Source: an uncultured Archangium sp.
Lineage (GTDB): Bacteria > Myxococcota > Myxococcia > Myxococcales > Myxococcaceae
Direction: 5' to 3'
NCBI GenBank assembly: GCA_946479335.1
Contig: CAMLFP010000039.1
Coordinates: forward strand, 1-24,075
DNA length: 24,075 bases
Shown: one piece after another, positions 15,553-22,794 of the stretch
Numbering within the stretch: the stretch's first letter is position 1
Layout of the letters: the number at the start of each line of letters is the position of its first letter
The notes under the pieces: model-generated
Databases searched by the model: none
Seen by the model: the letters and a program-made list of their open reading frames with translations, nothing else
What the model was told of the DNA's origin: nothing
Made by a program: the position numbers and the translations under genes

Positions 15553-15567
15553 GTCTCCAGTGGAGAC
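15553..15567 (+). terminator. Hairpin after the binding-protein-like lipoprotein
   Basis: GTCTCC-AGT-GGAGAC, 6-bp perfect stem starting 5 nt after the stop and followed by TTCC only. It could be a weak terminator or an RNA stabiliser between this gene and the thioesterase gene. Confidence 0.4.
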
Positions 15568-15596
15568 TTCCACGGGGCGCCGTTAGAGACCGGCGC

Positions 15597-16391
15597 ATGA
15601 ATTCGCTCGACACGCTGCTGACGGCCCGGCCCCTGGGCGGCGGCGCCTTCACCACCACCCTCCCCGACGGCTGGCACCAGGGGCGACCGCTGTACGGCGG
15701 CCTCGTCACCGGGTTGATGACCCGCGCCATGGAGACCACCGTGCCGGGCCGCCCGCTGCGCTCGCTGACGGCGGAGCTCTTCGCGCCCGCGCTCCCCGGC
15801 GAGGCGCAGCTGCAGGTGACGGTGCTGCGCGAGGGCAACGCGGTGACCACGGTGACGGCGCTGCTCTCGCAGGGCGGCGCGCCGGTGGCCCACGGCGTGG
15901 GCGTGCTGGGCAAGCCGCGCGTGGCCGACCGGGAGCTCACCCAGCTGACGCCGCCCTCGCCGCCGCCCTGGGCCGACGTCGAGCCGCTCCCCTGGGAGGG
16001 CGCGTTCTTCCCCGAGTTCGCGCAGCACTTCGAGTACCGCCTCACCGGGCCCGCGCCCTTCACCGGCGGCACGGAGGGCGTGGTCGACGCGTGGATTCGC
16101 CCGCGCGCGACCTCCACGCTGCGCGACGCGGCGTTCTTCGCGTGCGGCGTCGACGCGGCGTGGCCGACGCTCTTCTCTCGCGAGGAGGCGCCGCGGCCGA
16201 TGGCCACCATCGCCTTCACGTTTCAACCGTTCCTCGCGAACCTCGCGGGCGTCGACCCCTCGGCGCCGTGGTTCCACCGGGCGCGCCTCGCCGCGGCCAC
16301 CGACGGCTACGTCGTCGAGTTCCGCGAGCTGTGGAGCCACACCGGCAAGCTGCTGGCGCTCAACCAGCAGACCTTCGTCATCATCAAGTAG
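15597..16391 (+). CDS. TesB-like acyl-CoA thioesterase family protein
   Basis: 264 aa with the double-hotdog layout of TesB/4HBT_3 proteins, which hydrolyse acyl-CoA or related thioesters. The first hotdog carries G-R-P-L-Y-G-G-L-V-T-G-L-M-T-R-A (the conserved G-G helix) and L-R-S-L-T-A-E-L-F-A-P. The second carries A-T-I-A-F-T-F-Q-P-F and, near the end, L-W-S-H-T-G-K-L-L-A-L-N-Q-Q-T-F, which matches the family's terminal strand. The substrate is unknown. The stop codon TAG (16389-16391) directly abuts the stop of the convergent SRPBCC gene with no base between. Confidence 0.88.
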   Translation: MNSLDTLLTARPLGGGAFTTTLPDGWHQGRPLYGGLVTGLMTRAMETTVPGRPLRSLTAELFAPALPGEAQLQVTVLREGNAVTTVTALLSQGGAPVAHGVGVLGKPRVADRELTQLTPPSPPPWADVEPLPWEGAFFPEFAQHFEYRLTGPAPFTGGTEGVVDAWIRPRATSTLRDAAFFACGVDAAWPTLFSREEAPRPMATIAFTFQPFLANLAGVDPSAPWFHRARLAAATDGYVVEFRELWSHTGKLLALNQQTFVIIK

Positions 16392-16772
16392 TCACCGGCG
16401 CGAGACCCACGCGGCGAAGGCCTCGCCGACGTCGCGCTCGTGGGTCCCCGCGCGGCCGCGGAAGCTCTCCAACGAATAGCGGAAGTGGCAGCCCTTCTCC
16501 GAGGGCTCGAAGGTCGCCGAACCCGACACGCCGTCGCGCACGCCCGCCGAGGGCACCCACCGCACGCGCAGCGCCACGTCGTCATACGCGTAGACCAGCG
16601 CGTAGCTGAGCGACTCGCCGAACTCGTAGCTGACCTCCAGCGGCCGGCCCTGGCCGTCGGAGCGCACCACCTGCGCCTTCTTCAGGCCCGGCAGCCACAG
16701 GCGCGCCACCTTGAGGTCATTGAACTCCGCGAAGCACGCGGCGGGAGAGAGGGGGAGCTCGGCTTCGAACAT
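16392..16772 (-). CDS. SRPBCC-family (START-like) protein
   Basis: 126 aa with the helix-grip pattern of polyketide cyclase/START-like proteins: an N-terminal strand and helix (F-E-A-E-L-P-L-S-P-A-A-C-F-A-E-F-N-D), a bulky strand series (S-Y-E-F-G-E-S-L-S-Y; V-A-L-R-V-R-W), and a C-terminal helix (R-D-V-G-E-A-F-A-A-W-V). Members bind hydrophobic ligands or act on polyketides; no catalytic residue can be named. ATG at 16772. It is divergent from rsuA with 57 nt between starts. Confidence 0.82.
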   Translation of the reverse strand: MFEAELPLSPAACFAEFNDLKVARLWLPGLKKAQVVRSDGQGRPLEVSYEFGESLSYALVYAYDDVALRVRWVPSAGVRDGVSGSATFEPSEKGCHFRYSLESFRGRAGTHERDVGEAFAAWVSRR

Positions 16773-16829
16773 CGGTGAAGTCAGTGTTGCCCCAAACCGC
16801 GCGCGATGACTGTGACGGCTGTGTGACGT

Positions 16830-17525
16830 ATGCGAGGCCGGGTGCGCCGGTTGGATCAGCTCCTCTCGTCACTCGGGTACTGCAGCCGCAAGGAGGCGCG
16901 CGCCTGGTGCGACGCCGGGCGCGTGAAGGTGGCGGGCGCGGTGTGCGACGACGCGGGCCGGCGGGTCGAGAGCCTCACCGTCACCGTCGATGACCTGCCG
17001 CTCGACTTCCCAGAAGGCCTGACGGTGCTCTTCCACAAGCCGGTGGGCCTCGTCTGCACGCACGACTCGCGCGAGGGGCCGCGCATCTACGACGCCCTGC
17101 CGCCGCGCTGGCAGCTGCGGGAGCCGAAGGTGACCTCGGTGGGCCGCCTCGACAAAGACACCTCGGGGCTGCTGGTCATCACCGACGACGGCGCGCTGGT
17201 GCAGCGCATGACCTCGCCGAAGCACCACGTGGCGAAGACCTACCAGGCGACGCTCGACGGCCCGGTGACGGCGCAGATGGTCGAGGCCTTCGCGCGGGGC
17301 GTGCCGCTCCGCGAGGGCGCCGAAGAGGTGCTGACGCGCCCGGCGACGCTGCGCGACCTCGGCCAGCACCGCGCGGAGGTGACGGTCGAAGAAGGCCGCT
17401 ACCACCAGGTGCGGCGGATGTTCGCCGCGCACGGGCTCCACGTGACGGCGCTGCACCGCACGCGCTTCGGGCCGTGGTCGCTGGGCGCGCTGCAGCCCGG
17501 CGAGTGGGTGGCGGCCCCGCGCTGA
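16830..17525 (+). CDS. rsuA: 16S rRNA pseudouridine synthase, RsuA type
   Basis: 231 aa. An S4 RNA-binding domain spans about 6-50 (R-L-D-Q-L-L-S-S-L-G-Y-C-S-R-K-E-A), followed by the pseudouridine synthase domain with G105-R-L-D108-K-D-T-S-G-L-L, where D108 is the catalytic Asp. S-P-K-H-H-V-A-K-T-Y and E-G-R-Y-H-Q-V-R-R-M-F-A-A are much closer to RsuA (16S U516) than to RluB/E/F as I recall them. Orthology rests on motif memory, so the U516 target is an inference. Stop TGA (17523-17525) abuts the convergent gene's stop with no base between. Confidence 0.93.
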   Translation: MRGRVRRLDQLLSSLGYCSRKEARAWCDAGRVKVAGAVCDDAGRRVESLTVTVDDLPLDFPEGLTVLFHKPVGLVCTHDSREGPRIYDALPPRWQLREPKVTSVGRLDKDTSGLLVITDDGALVQRMTSPKHHVAKTYQATLDGPVTAQMVEAFARGVPLREGAEEVLTRPATLRDLGQHRAEVTVEEGRYHQVRRMFAAHGLHVTALHRTRFGPWSLGALQPGEWVAAPR

Positions 17526-17873
17526 CTACGGGAGCGCCGCGAAGACCTTCGCCAGCTGACCGCGGTGGTACTCGATGATGTCGGCGGGGGTGCCCATGCC
17601 CGCGGCCTTCGCCGCCAGCTTCTCGACCGCGGCCATCAACGACGCGCGCGTCGGCGCCTCGAAGTCACCGCCCGAGGAGCGGAACGCCAAGCGCACCGCG
17701 CCCTCCACGAGCTTCTTCAACTCGTCGTCGCTCATCGGAGCGCGGAGGTTCCCCGCCGCGCGGGAGAACGTCTCCTGCTGGGCCTCGAAGAAGCAGCGCA
17801 CCACGACGTCTCTGGCCGACACGAGGGTCAGGCCCGCGAGGTCACCGCTGTCGATTTCGATGCGGCGCACCAC
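17526..17873 (-). CDS. Small helical protein of unknown function in the Roadblock operon
   Basis: 115 aa, GTG start at 17873, one base downstream of the Roadblock gene's stop codon, so almost certainly co-translated. Predominantly helical look: M-S-D-D-E-L-K-K-L-V-E-G-A-V-R-L-A-F and A-S-L-M-A-A-V-E-K-L-A-A-K-A-A-G-M-G, ending in Y-H-R-G-Q-L-A-K-V-F-A-A-L-P. No signal peptide, TM helix or known motif. As last gene of the operon it may be an adaptor of the same signalling module; this is inference from position only. Confidence 0.8.
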   Translation of the reverse strand: MVRRIEIDSGDLAGLTLVSARDVVVRCFFEAQQETFSRAAGNLRAPMSDDELKKLVEGAVRLAFRSSGGDFEAPTRASLMAAVEKLAAKAAGMGTPADIIEYHRGQLAKVFAALP

Positions 17874-17874
17874 G

Positions 17875-18243
17875 TCACACCGCCATCGCCGTCTCGAGCT
17901 CCTGAATCTTGTAGCGGGCGAGCGCGAGGTTCGCGTTCGCGCGGCTCAGCGCCATGTAGATGAAGAGGTTCGGGTGGTCCGTGAGCGGGCGGATGATGTG
18001 GTACTGCGAGTTGAGGGTGATGAGCATGTCCTCGATGCGGTCCTTGAGGCCCAGCTGGCCCATCACCTTCAGCTTCGCGCGCATCACCTCCGAGTTGCCC
18101 GCCGCAGCGACCTCGATGTTCAACTGAGGCCCTCCGCCGACGGCGCCCAACGCGAGGCCGCTCTTGAAGTCGACCACGCACGCGCCGAGGGCGCCTTCGA
18201 TCTTCATCAACTCGTCCAACGTCTGCTTGATGGTGTTGCTCAC
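17875..18243 (-). CDS. Roadblock/LC7-domain protein
   Basis: 122 aa, single Roadblock/LC7 fold of the MglB-like kind. Pattern: helix (T-I-K-Q-T-L-D-E-L-M-K-I), strands G-A-L-G-A-C-V-V-D-F-K-S-G-L-A-L-G, second helix with M-R-A-K-L-K-V-M-G-Q-L-G-L-K, then I-E-D-M-L-I-T-L and Y-H-I-I-R-P-L-T and Y-M-A-L-S. Such proteins dimerise and often act as GAPs or scaffolds for small Ras-like GTPases in polarity and motility. GTG at 18243 is chosen: GAGAGG (18253-18258 on the complement) lies 9 nt upstream. The longer frame to 18411 overlaps the upstream gene and has no domain sense. No MglA-like GTPase is encoded in this window. Confidence 0.92.
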   Translation of the reverse strand: MSNTIKQTLDELMKIEGALGACVVDFKSGLALGAVGGGPQLNIEVAAAGNSEVMRAKLKVMGQLGLKDRIEDMLITLNSQYHIIRPLTDHPNLFIYMALSRANANLALARYKIQELETAMAV

Positions 18244-18304
18244 GATGTACTGCCTCTCGAGGTCTGCTGCGGGGGGATGACTGACTGCGCACTGCGACTG
18301 CACT

Positions 18305-19108
18305 TCAGAGGCCGCCCTGGCCCAGCATCCACGCGAAGCTGAGCGGCGTACGGCCTTCACTGACGACGAATGACGACTGCGTGCCGGAGACCGACCAGCA
18401 CCGGGCTCCACGGCGGAAGCTCACGGTGCCCGCGCCGGTGTGCTCCATCACCGCCTGCGCCTCGGCGATGAGCGGCAGCAACGACGAGAGGCTCGGCGCG
18501 CGCTGGCCCAGCACCCGCACGGGGAAGGCGGCGCCCTCGACGACGCCGACCTCCACCGCCAGCATCTCGGGGTCGGGCAGCTCGCTGGCCTCCTGCTGCG
18601 AGGTCAACACGCGGCGCACCGACTCCGCGAGCAACGGCACCAGGGGGAAGGTCTCGGCCATCGCGAAGGTGCCGCCGCGGCGCTCCTGCACGGTGATGTG
18701 CCCGATGGGCTCCGAGGCCATCGCGCCGAGCGACACCACGGTGTGCTCGAACAGCACGTGCGCGAAGTCGCCGGGGCCCATCAACCCGCGCTGCACCACC
18801 AGCCGGCCCAGCGGCGTACGCGTGTCGCGCGCGGTGCGCACCAGCTCCGACATCTCACGCGCGTCGACGCCCGCGGCCACCAGCCCGTCGGAGAGGAAGC
18901 GCCGCGTGCCGGGCGCGGCGGCCCACGCGATGCGCCCCTGGTCGACGAACACGCCGCCGACGCCGCGCGCGCCGTGCACGCTCAACATCACGGTGTGCTG
19001 CTCGTTCTCGGCGAGCGCGAACATCACCTGACGGAAGGTGTGGCTCACCGGAGGGTGGGCGGCATCCATCAAGTGCGCGCGAACCTGTGCAGACACGGTG
19101 GCGCTCAC
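18305..19108 (-). CDS. DUF4388/PATAN-like signalling protein (tentative)
   Basis: 267 aa, cytosolic. The N-terminal half carries G-V-G-G-V-F-V-D-Q-G-R-I-A-W-A, like the G-x-[IV]-x-F-x-x-G-x-I-x-x-A core of DUF4388/PATAN domains, then P-L-G-R-L-V-V-Q-R-G-L-M-G-P-G-D-F, a common helical segment in such proteins. The C-terminal part (about 185-267) has alternating strands and is unassigned. GTG at 19108 overlaps the upstream gene's stop by 4 nt (GTGA), so translation is coupled. The Roadblock gene starts 61 nt downstream. In myxobacteria PATAN-type proteins are usually linked to two-component and motility signalling, which agrees with the neighbour; the family assignment itself is uncertain. Confidence 0.72.
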   Translation of the reverse strand: MSATVSAQVRAHLMDAAHPPVSHTFRQVMFALAENEQHTVMLSVHGARGVGGVFVDQGRIAWAAAPGTRRFLSDGLVAAGVDAREMSELVRTARDTRTPLGRLVVQRGLMGPGDFAHVLFEHTVVSLGAMASEPIGHITVQERRGGTFAMAETFPLVPLLAESVRRVLTSQQEASELPDPEMLAVEVGVVEGAAFPVRVLGQRAPSLSSLLPLIAEAQAVMEHTGAGTVSFRRGARCWSVSGTQSSFVVSEGRTPLSFAWMLGQGGL

Positions 19109-19476
19109 GGAGCCGGGTTCCGCACCACGCCGTGCGCGAAGCCAAGCGCGAGCCCGAGGTTGGTGCCGCGCGCGAGGTTCAACACCACCGCGCCCCGCGC
19201 ATCGGCCACCACCACCTGGGTGCTCTGGGTGTTGGTCATCACCGCCTCGACCTCTTCCGTCGAGCCATCGAGCTCATCGAACAGCGGCGCCTCGCCCGCG
19301 CGGAGCACCCGCAGCGCCCACTGCACATCGAGCTCACCCATCGTCGACAGCGTCTCCCAGCCGCCCTCGCTGCTCACGAGCTGCGCGGCGCCGAGAATGT
19401 CCGGGAGGATTTCGGTGATTCGGTCCACGAGGGGGCCAACAGCAATGACCGTACCGGCGGAAGATCGACCGATCAT
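19105..19476 (-). CDS. Small protein of unknown function, first gene of the Roadblock operon
   Basis: 123 aa, no signal peptide or TM helix. One amphipathic helix lies near the N-terminus (P-L-V-D-R-I-T-E-I-L-P-D-I-L). A strand-turn-strand near the C-terminus (T-Q-V-V-V-A-D-A-R-G-A-V-V-L-N-L-A-R) faintly recalls a Roadblock-type hairpin, but I cannot claim the fold. ATG at 19476 is preferred over GTG at 19482, since AAGG (19482-19485 on the complement) precedes it by 5 nt. Its stop overlaps the next start (GTGA). The operon promoter should lie in 19477-19556; I see no consensus there. Confidence 0.78.
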   Translation of the reverse strand: MIGRSSAGTVIAVGPLVDRITEILPDILGAAQLVSSEGGWETLSTMGELDVQWALRVLRAGEAPLFDELDGSTEEVEAVMTNTQSTQVVVADARGAVVLNLARGTNLGLALGFAHGVVRNPAP

Positions 19477-19556
19477 CAACACCTTACGCGGGGCCGGAGG
19501 TCGCCTGCTTCAACGCTGAAATGAAACGCGTGGCAAAGCACGACAAACCTGAACGA

Positions 19557-20717
19557 CTAACGACCTCTTCCGAGCAGAAAACCCATCGCTCCGGGCAGGC
19601 GTGAGGCCCACGCCGCTTCGGTGTGCGTGGCGCCCGCCTGAACGGTGTAGCGGAACACGCCAGCGTCGGCGTACCCGAGCGACGCATAGACCTGCGCCAG
19701 GTCGCGCGTGTTGTCGACGTCGTCGCTCGAAGGCCCGCTGTCTCCCGAGTCGACGTAGACGCGCAGCGGCCGCACCGGCCCGGTCCCCGACACGAGGGAG
19801 AGGATGACGCGCCCATCCCACCAGGTGCTGGGCGACATGACGCCGATGGCGCCGAAGGTGTCGGCGTGGGTCACGCCCGCGTAGCTCGTGATGAGGCCGC
19901 CGAGCGACGAGCCGACCATCACCGTGTCGGCGGCGCCGGTGCGCGTGCGGAAGGTGGCGTCGACGGTGGGCTTGAGCTCCTCGACGACGAAGCGGAGATA
20001 CAGACCGCCATCTCCGCCGCCGTAGGTCGGGTCGGCGGTGGGCGTGTACTCATCGATGCGCGCGGCGCCCGCGTTCTCGGGGCCGATGACGATGGCCTCG
20101 CGGATGCTGCCGTCATCGGCGCCGGCGTTCATCGTCTCCGCCACGCCCCACGTCACGCCGCCGAACGCCGCGTTGGGGTCGAAGAGGTTCTGGCCGTCGT
20201 GCATGTAGACGACCGGGAAGCGCGCCGCGGTGTTCTCCGCGTACGTCGGCGGGAGGTACACGTACACCCCGCGCGTGTTGCCCAGCAGCGTGGAGCTGAA
20301 CGAGGGCCAGTAGCGGCTCCACGTACCGGCGGCGGTGAAGAAGCGCGGCGCGACCTCGGTGGTGCCGCCCGCGTGCGCGTTCCAGTTGGGGCCGAGGCTC
20401 CACGTCGCGTCGTCGAGGAGCGGCTTCCACTCCAGGTCGCCCTCCAGCGTGGTGACGGTGAGGGTCCACGTGTCGCCATCGAGCTGCTGCATCGGCACGC
20501 CGCTGTTCCAGTTGAAGGGCGCGCGATTCCCGCGCACCGAGAGCGTGTGCGTGCCCGCCGGGTACTTCACGATGAGCGTGCTGGTGATGACGCCTGCGTC
20601 GAAGGGCACGCCGCTGTCGACGATGACGCCCGCATCTTCAGCGCCGCCGTCATGCGCGTTCGTCGGCGCGACGCACGCGCAGAGAAAGAGGACGATGCTG
20701 GCGACGACGCAGCGCAC
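19557..20717 (-). CDS. Esterase-D/putative-esterase family lipoprotein
   Basis: 386 aa. The signal peptide ends F-L-C-A-C with lipidated C15, followed by an Asp/Gly/Ala-rich linker typical of myxobacterial lipoproteins. Residues about 45-115 look like an early-set or starch-binding-like beta domain (T-W-T-L-T-V-T-T-L-E-G-D-L-E-W-K). The rest is an alpha/beta hydrolase of the putative esterase (PF00756) type: V-V-Y-M-H-D-G-Q-N-L-F-D, nucleophile elbow G269-S-S271-L-G273, an acidic stretch V-D-S-G-D-S-G, and catalytic His in G-A-T-H-T-E-A-A-W. Likely hydrolyses an ester or siderophore-like substrate at the cell envelope. GTG start at 20717 has no clear ribosome binding site. Confidence 0.9.
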   Translation of the reverse strand: MRCVVASIVLFLCACVAPTNAHDGGAEDAGVIVDSGVPFDAGVITSTLIVKYPAGTHTLSVRGNRAPFNWNSGVPMQQLDGDTWTLTVTTLEGDLEWKPLLDDATWSLGPNWNAHAGGTTEVAPRFFTAAGTWSRYWPSFSSTLLGNTRGVYVYLPPTYAENTAARFPVVYMHDGQNLFDPNAAFGGVTWGVAETMNAGADDGSIREAIVIGPENAGAARIDEYTPTADPTYGGGDGGLYLRFVVEELKPTVDATFRTRTGAADTVMVGSSLGGLITSYAGVTHADTFGAIGVMSPSTWWDGRVILSLVSGTGPVRPLRVYVDSGDSGPSSDDVDNTRDLAQVYASLGYADAGVFRYTVQAGATHTEAAWASRLPGAMGFLLGRGR

Positions 20718-20841
20718 GCGGCGAACTCATGGCAGGCCGCCCCGCGCGACGCCAGCCCACGCACGCGACAGCCTTGAGGGCGTGTGGTCGCGAATTTCTC
20801 CTGTCGAGACGACTCCGACGGGCTCTCGACGTCGGGCACAG

Positions 20842-20973
20842 GTGAGCAAGCTGACTCGCCTGGGATGCAAGTTGCGCTGGCCGCAACTTTTCCCCCAACG
20901 GAGAGTCAGGCTCACGCGTGTGACCGGGGTTGAGGGCACGCTCCGCAACGACTGCAGCGCCACGACTCGTTGC
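20842..20973. ncRNA. Candidate structured RNA in the esterase/acyl-CoA dehydrogenase gap
   Basis: Three nested perfect stems: GTGAGC (20842-20847)/GCTCAC (20910-20915); TGACTC (20852-20857)/GAGTCA (20903-20908); AAGTTGCG (20869-20876)/CGCAACTT (20882-20889) with loop CTGGC. Two further stems follow: GCGTG (20916-20920)/CACGC (20937-20941) and GCAACGA (20945-20951)/TCGTTGC (20967-20973). No protein frame in 20718-21096 looks coding. The rest of that gap (20718-20841 and 20974-21096) holds nothing I can name apart from the ribosome binding site of the next gene. It matches no riboswitch class I could recall; strand is undecided. Confidence 0.4.
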
Positions 20974-21096
20974 ACCACCGCACCCCATGACGAGCCGCCG
21001 CTTCTCTGCACGCGCGGGACGCCGACGTGCCCCGACGAAATTTTTGCGCGCACGGAGCCGGTGACGACGCGCGCTGAAGCTGGCAGGTAGTTGCGC

Positions 21097-22740
21097 ATGG
21101 GACCCATCGCCGAAAAGTTCGTCACTCACGAAGTTACGAATCAATCGAACGTGCTCGTCTACGACGCGTGGACCACCGACCTCCCCCTGCGGGAAGCGGT
21201 CGCGCGCGAGGGCGGCGGCTGGCACGAAGCGGAGCTCCAGAAGTACGGCGTGCGCGCCGGCGGCGAGCTGATGGCCGCAGGCGTGCTGGCGAACGAGAAC
21301 AAGCCGAAGCTCCGCGCGTTCGACCGCTTCGGCAACCGGCTCGACGAGGTGGAGTTCCACCCGAGCTACCACCAGCTGATGGGCGCCGCGATTGAGGCCG
21401 GCGTCACGCACCTCGGTTGGAGCCGCGCCTCGACGAAGGGCGCGCACGTGGCGCGCATGGCGCTCTCGTACCTCCACAACCAGGCCGACCAGGGCACGAG
21501 CTGCCCGCTGACCATGACCTACGCGGCGGTGCCGGCGCTGGAGCACGGCGCGGAGCTCGCGAAGACCTGGCTGCCGCGCGTGACGTCGAACGTCTACGAC
21601 GCGCGCTTCGTGCCCGCCGACCAGAAGCGCGGCGTCACCTTCGGCATGGGCATGACGGAGAAGCAGGGCGGCTCCGACGTGCGCACCAACACCACGAAGG
21701 CGTACCGCAACGGCGACACGTACGAACTCGTCGGGCACAAGTTCTTCTTCTCCGCGCCGATGTGCGACGCGTTCCTCGTGCTGGCGCAGGCCGAGGGCGG
21801 CATCACCTGCTTCCTGTTGCCGCGCTGGAGCGCCGACGGCACCCGCAACGCGATTCGCATCCAGCGGCTGAAGGACAAGCTGGGCGACTGGTCGAACGCC
21901 AGCAGCGAGGTCGAGTTCCAGGGCGCGGAGGCGTACCGCGTCGGTGAGGAAGGCCGCGGCGTCGCCAACATCCTCGAGATGGTGGCGCTCACCCGGCAGG
22001 ACTGCATGATCGGCAGCTCGTCGCTGATGCGGCAGGCGCTGGTGCAGGCCATCCACCACACGCGGTACCGCGTGGCGTTCGGCAAGAAGCTCATCGACCA
22101 GCCGCTGATGAAGAACGTGCTCGCCGACCTCGCGCTCGAGTCGGAAGCGCACACCGCGCTGACGGCGCGCATCGCGCGCGCGGTCGATGGCTCCATGCGC
22201 GGTGACGAAGCGGAGGCCGCCTTCGCGCGCATGGGCACGGCCATCGGCAAGTACTGGGTGTGCAAGCGCGGCGCGGTGTTCGTCAACGAGGCGCAGGAGT
22301 GCCTGGGCGGCGCGGGCTACGTCGAAGAGGCGAGCCTCGCGCGGCTGTACCGGCAGGCGCCGCTCAACTCCATCTGGGAGGGCAGCGGCAACATCCAGTG
22401 CCTCGACGTGCTGCGCGCGGCGATGAAGGAGCCCGCGAGCCTGCAGGCGGTGTTCAGCGAGGTGAAGTCGGCGGAGGGCCAGAACAAGCACCTCGACGCC
22501 GAGATGGCGAAGCTGGCGAACGAGTTCACCGACAAGTCGACGGTGGAGGTGCGCGCGCGTGGCCTCGTGGAGCGCCTCGCGCTGTGTCTGCAGGCGTCGC
22601 TGCTCATCCGCGCCGGCAACGCCGTGGTGAGCGACGCGTTCTGTGAGTCGCGCCTCGGCGGGCAGCACGGCGCGGCGTTCGGCACGCTGAACGCGAAGAC
22701 CAACTTCGACGCGCTCATCACCCGCGCCTTCCCCGGCTGA
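21097..22740 (+). CDS. AidB-type acyl-CoA dehydrogenase family protein
   Basis: 547 aa FAD-dependent acyl-CoA dehydrogenase-fold protein, closer to E. coli AidB (541 aa, alkylation response) than to ordinary acyl-CoA dehydrogenases. Shared marks: M186-T-E-K-Q-G-G-S-D-V195, L-V-G-H-K-F-F-F-S-A-P, R-L-K-D-K-L-G-x-x-S-N-A-S-x-E-V-E-F, and N424-S-I-W-E428-G-S-G-N-I-x-C-L-D-V-L-R. Start ATG 21097 is chosen with AGG 9 nt upstream; TTG 21091 would be too close. AidB binds DNA and protects it from alkylation in E. coli; whether that holds here is unknown, and some homologues may act on branched acyl-CoA. An SDR gene follows after 54 nt. Confidence 0.92.
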   Translation: MGPIAEKFVTHEVTNQSNVLVYDAWTTDLPLREAVAREGGGWHEAELQKYGVRAGGELMAAGVLANENKPKLRAFDRFGNRLDEVEFHPSYHQLMGAAIEAGVTHLGWSRASTKGAHVARMALSYLHNQADQGTSCPLTMTYAAVPALEHGAELAKTWLPRVTSNVYDARFVPADQKRGVTFGMGMTEKQGGSDVRTNTTKAYRNGDTYELVGHKFFFSAPMCDAFLVLAQAEGGITCFLLPRWSADGTRNAIRIQRLKDKLGDWSNASSEVEFQGAEAYRVGEEGRGVANILEMVALTRQDCMIGSSSLMRQALVQAIHHTRYRVAFGKKLIDQPLMKNVLADLALESEAHTALTARIARAVDGSMRGDEAEAAFARMGTAIGKYWVCKRGAVFVNEAQECLGGAGYVEEASLARLYRQAPLNSIWEGSGNIQCLDVLRAAMKEPASLQAVFSEVKSAEGQNKHLDAEMAKLANEFTDKSTVEVRARGLVERLALCLQASLLIRAGNAVVSDAFCESRLGGQHGAAFGTLNAKTNFDALITRAFPG

Positions 22741-22794
22741 CAGTCGGGAAACGAAACCGCGGAGATTCGAGACGCGCGCGATTACGTGGAGCCG

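Noticed and set aside
14024..16219. 731-codon open frame on the minus strand
   Set aside because: It covers two clear plus-strand genes, is compositionally odd (Gly/Arg/Val/His-rich), and shows no motif.
18244..18411. 56-residue N-terminal extension of the Roadblock protein
   Set aside because: It overlaps the upstream gene in another frame and has no domain sense; a good ribosome binding site marks 18243.
20842..20973. Known riboswitch, 6S RNA or SRP RNA
   Set aside because: I compared conserved core strings I remember (c-di-GMP, cobalamin, SAH, TPP, glycine, SRP GGAAGGAAGCAGC) and none fits; a covariance search was not possible.
21046..21074. GCGCGC inverted pair just before the AidB-type gene
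   Set aside because: Low-complexity GC sequence that would occur by chance in DNA of this composition.
20650..22668. 672-codon minus-strand open frame over the AidB-type gene
   Set aside because: The plus strand has full AidB-like motifs; the antisense frame is Arg/His/Leu-rich without any family resemblance.
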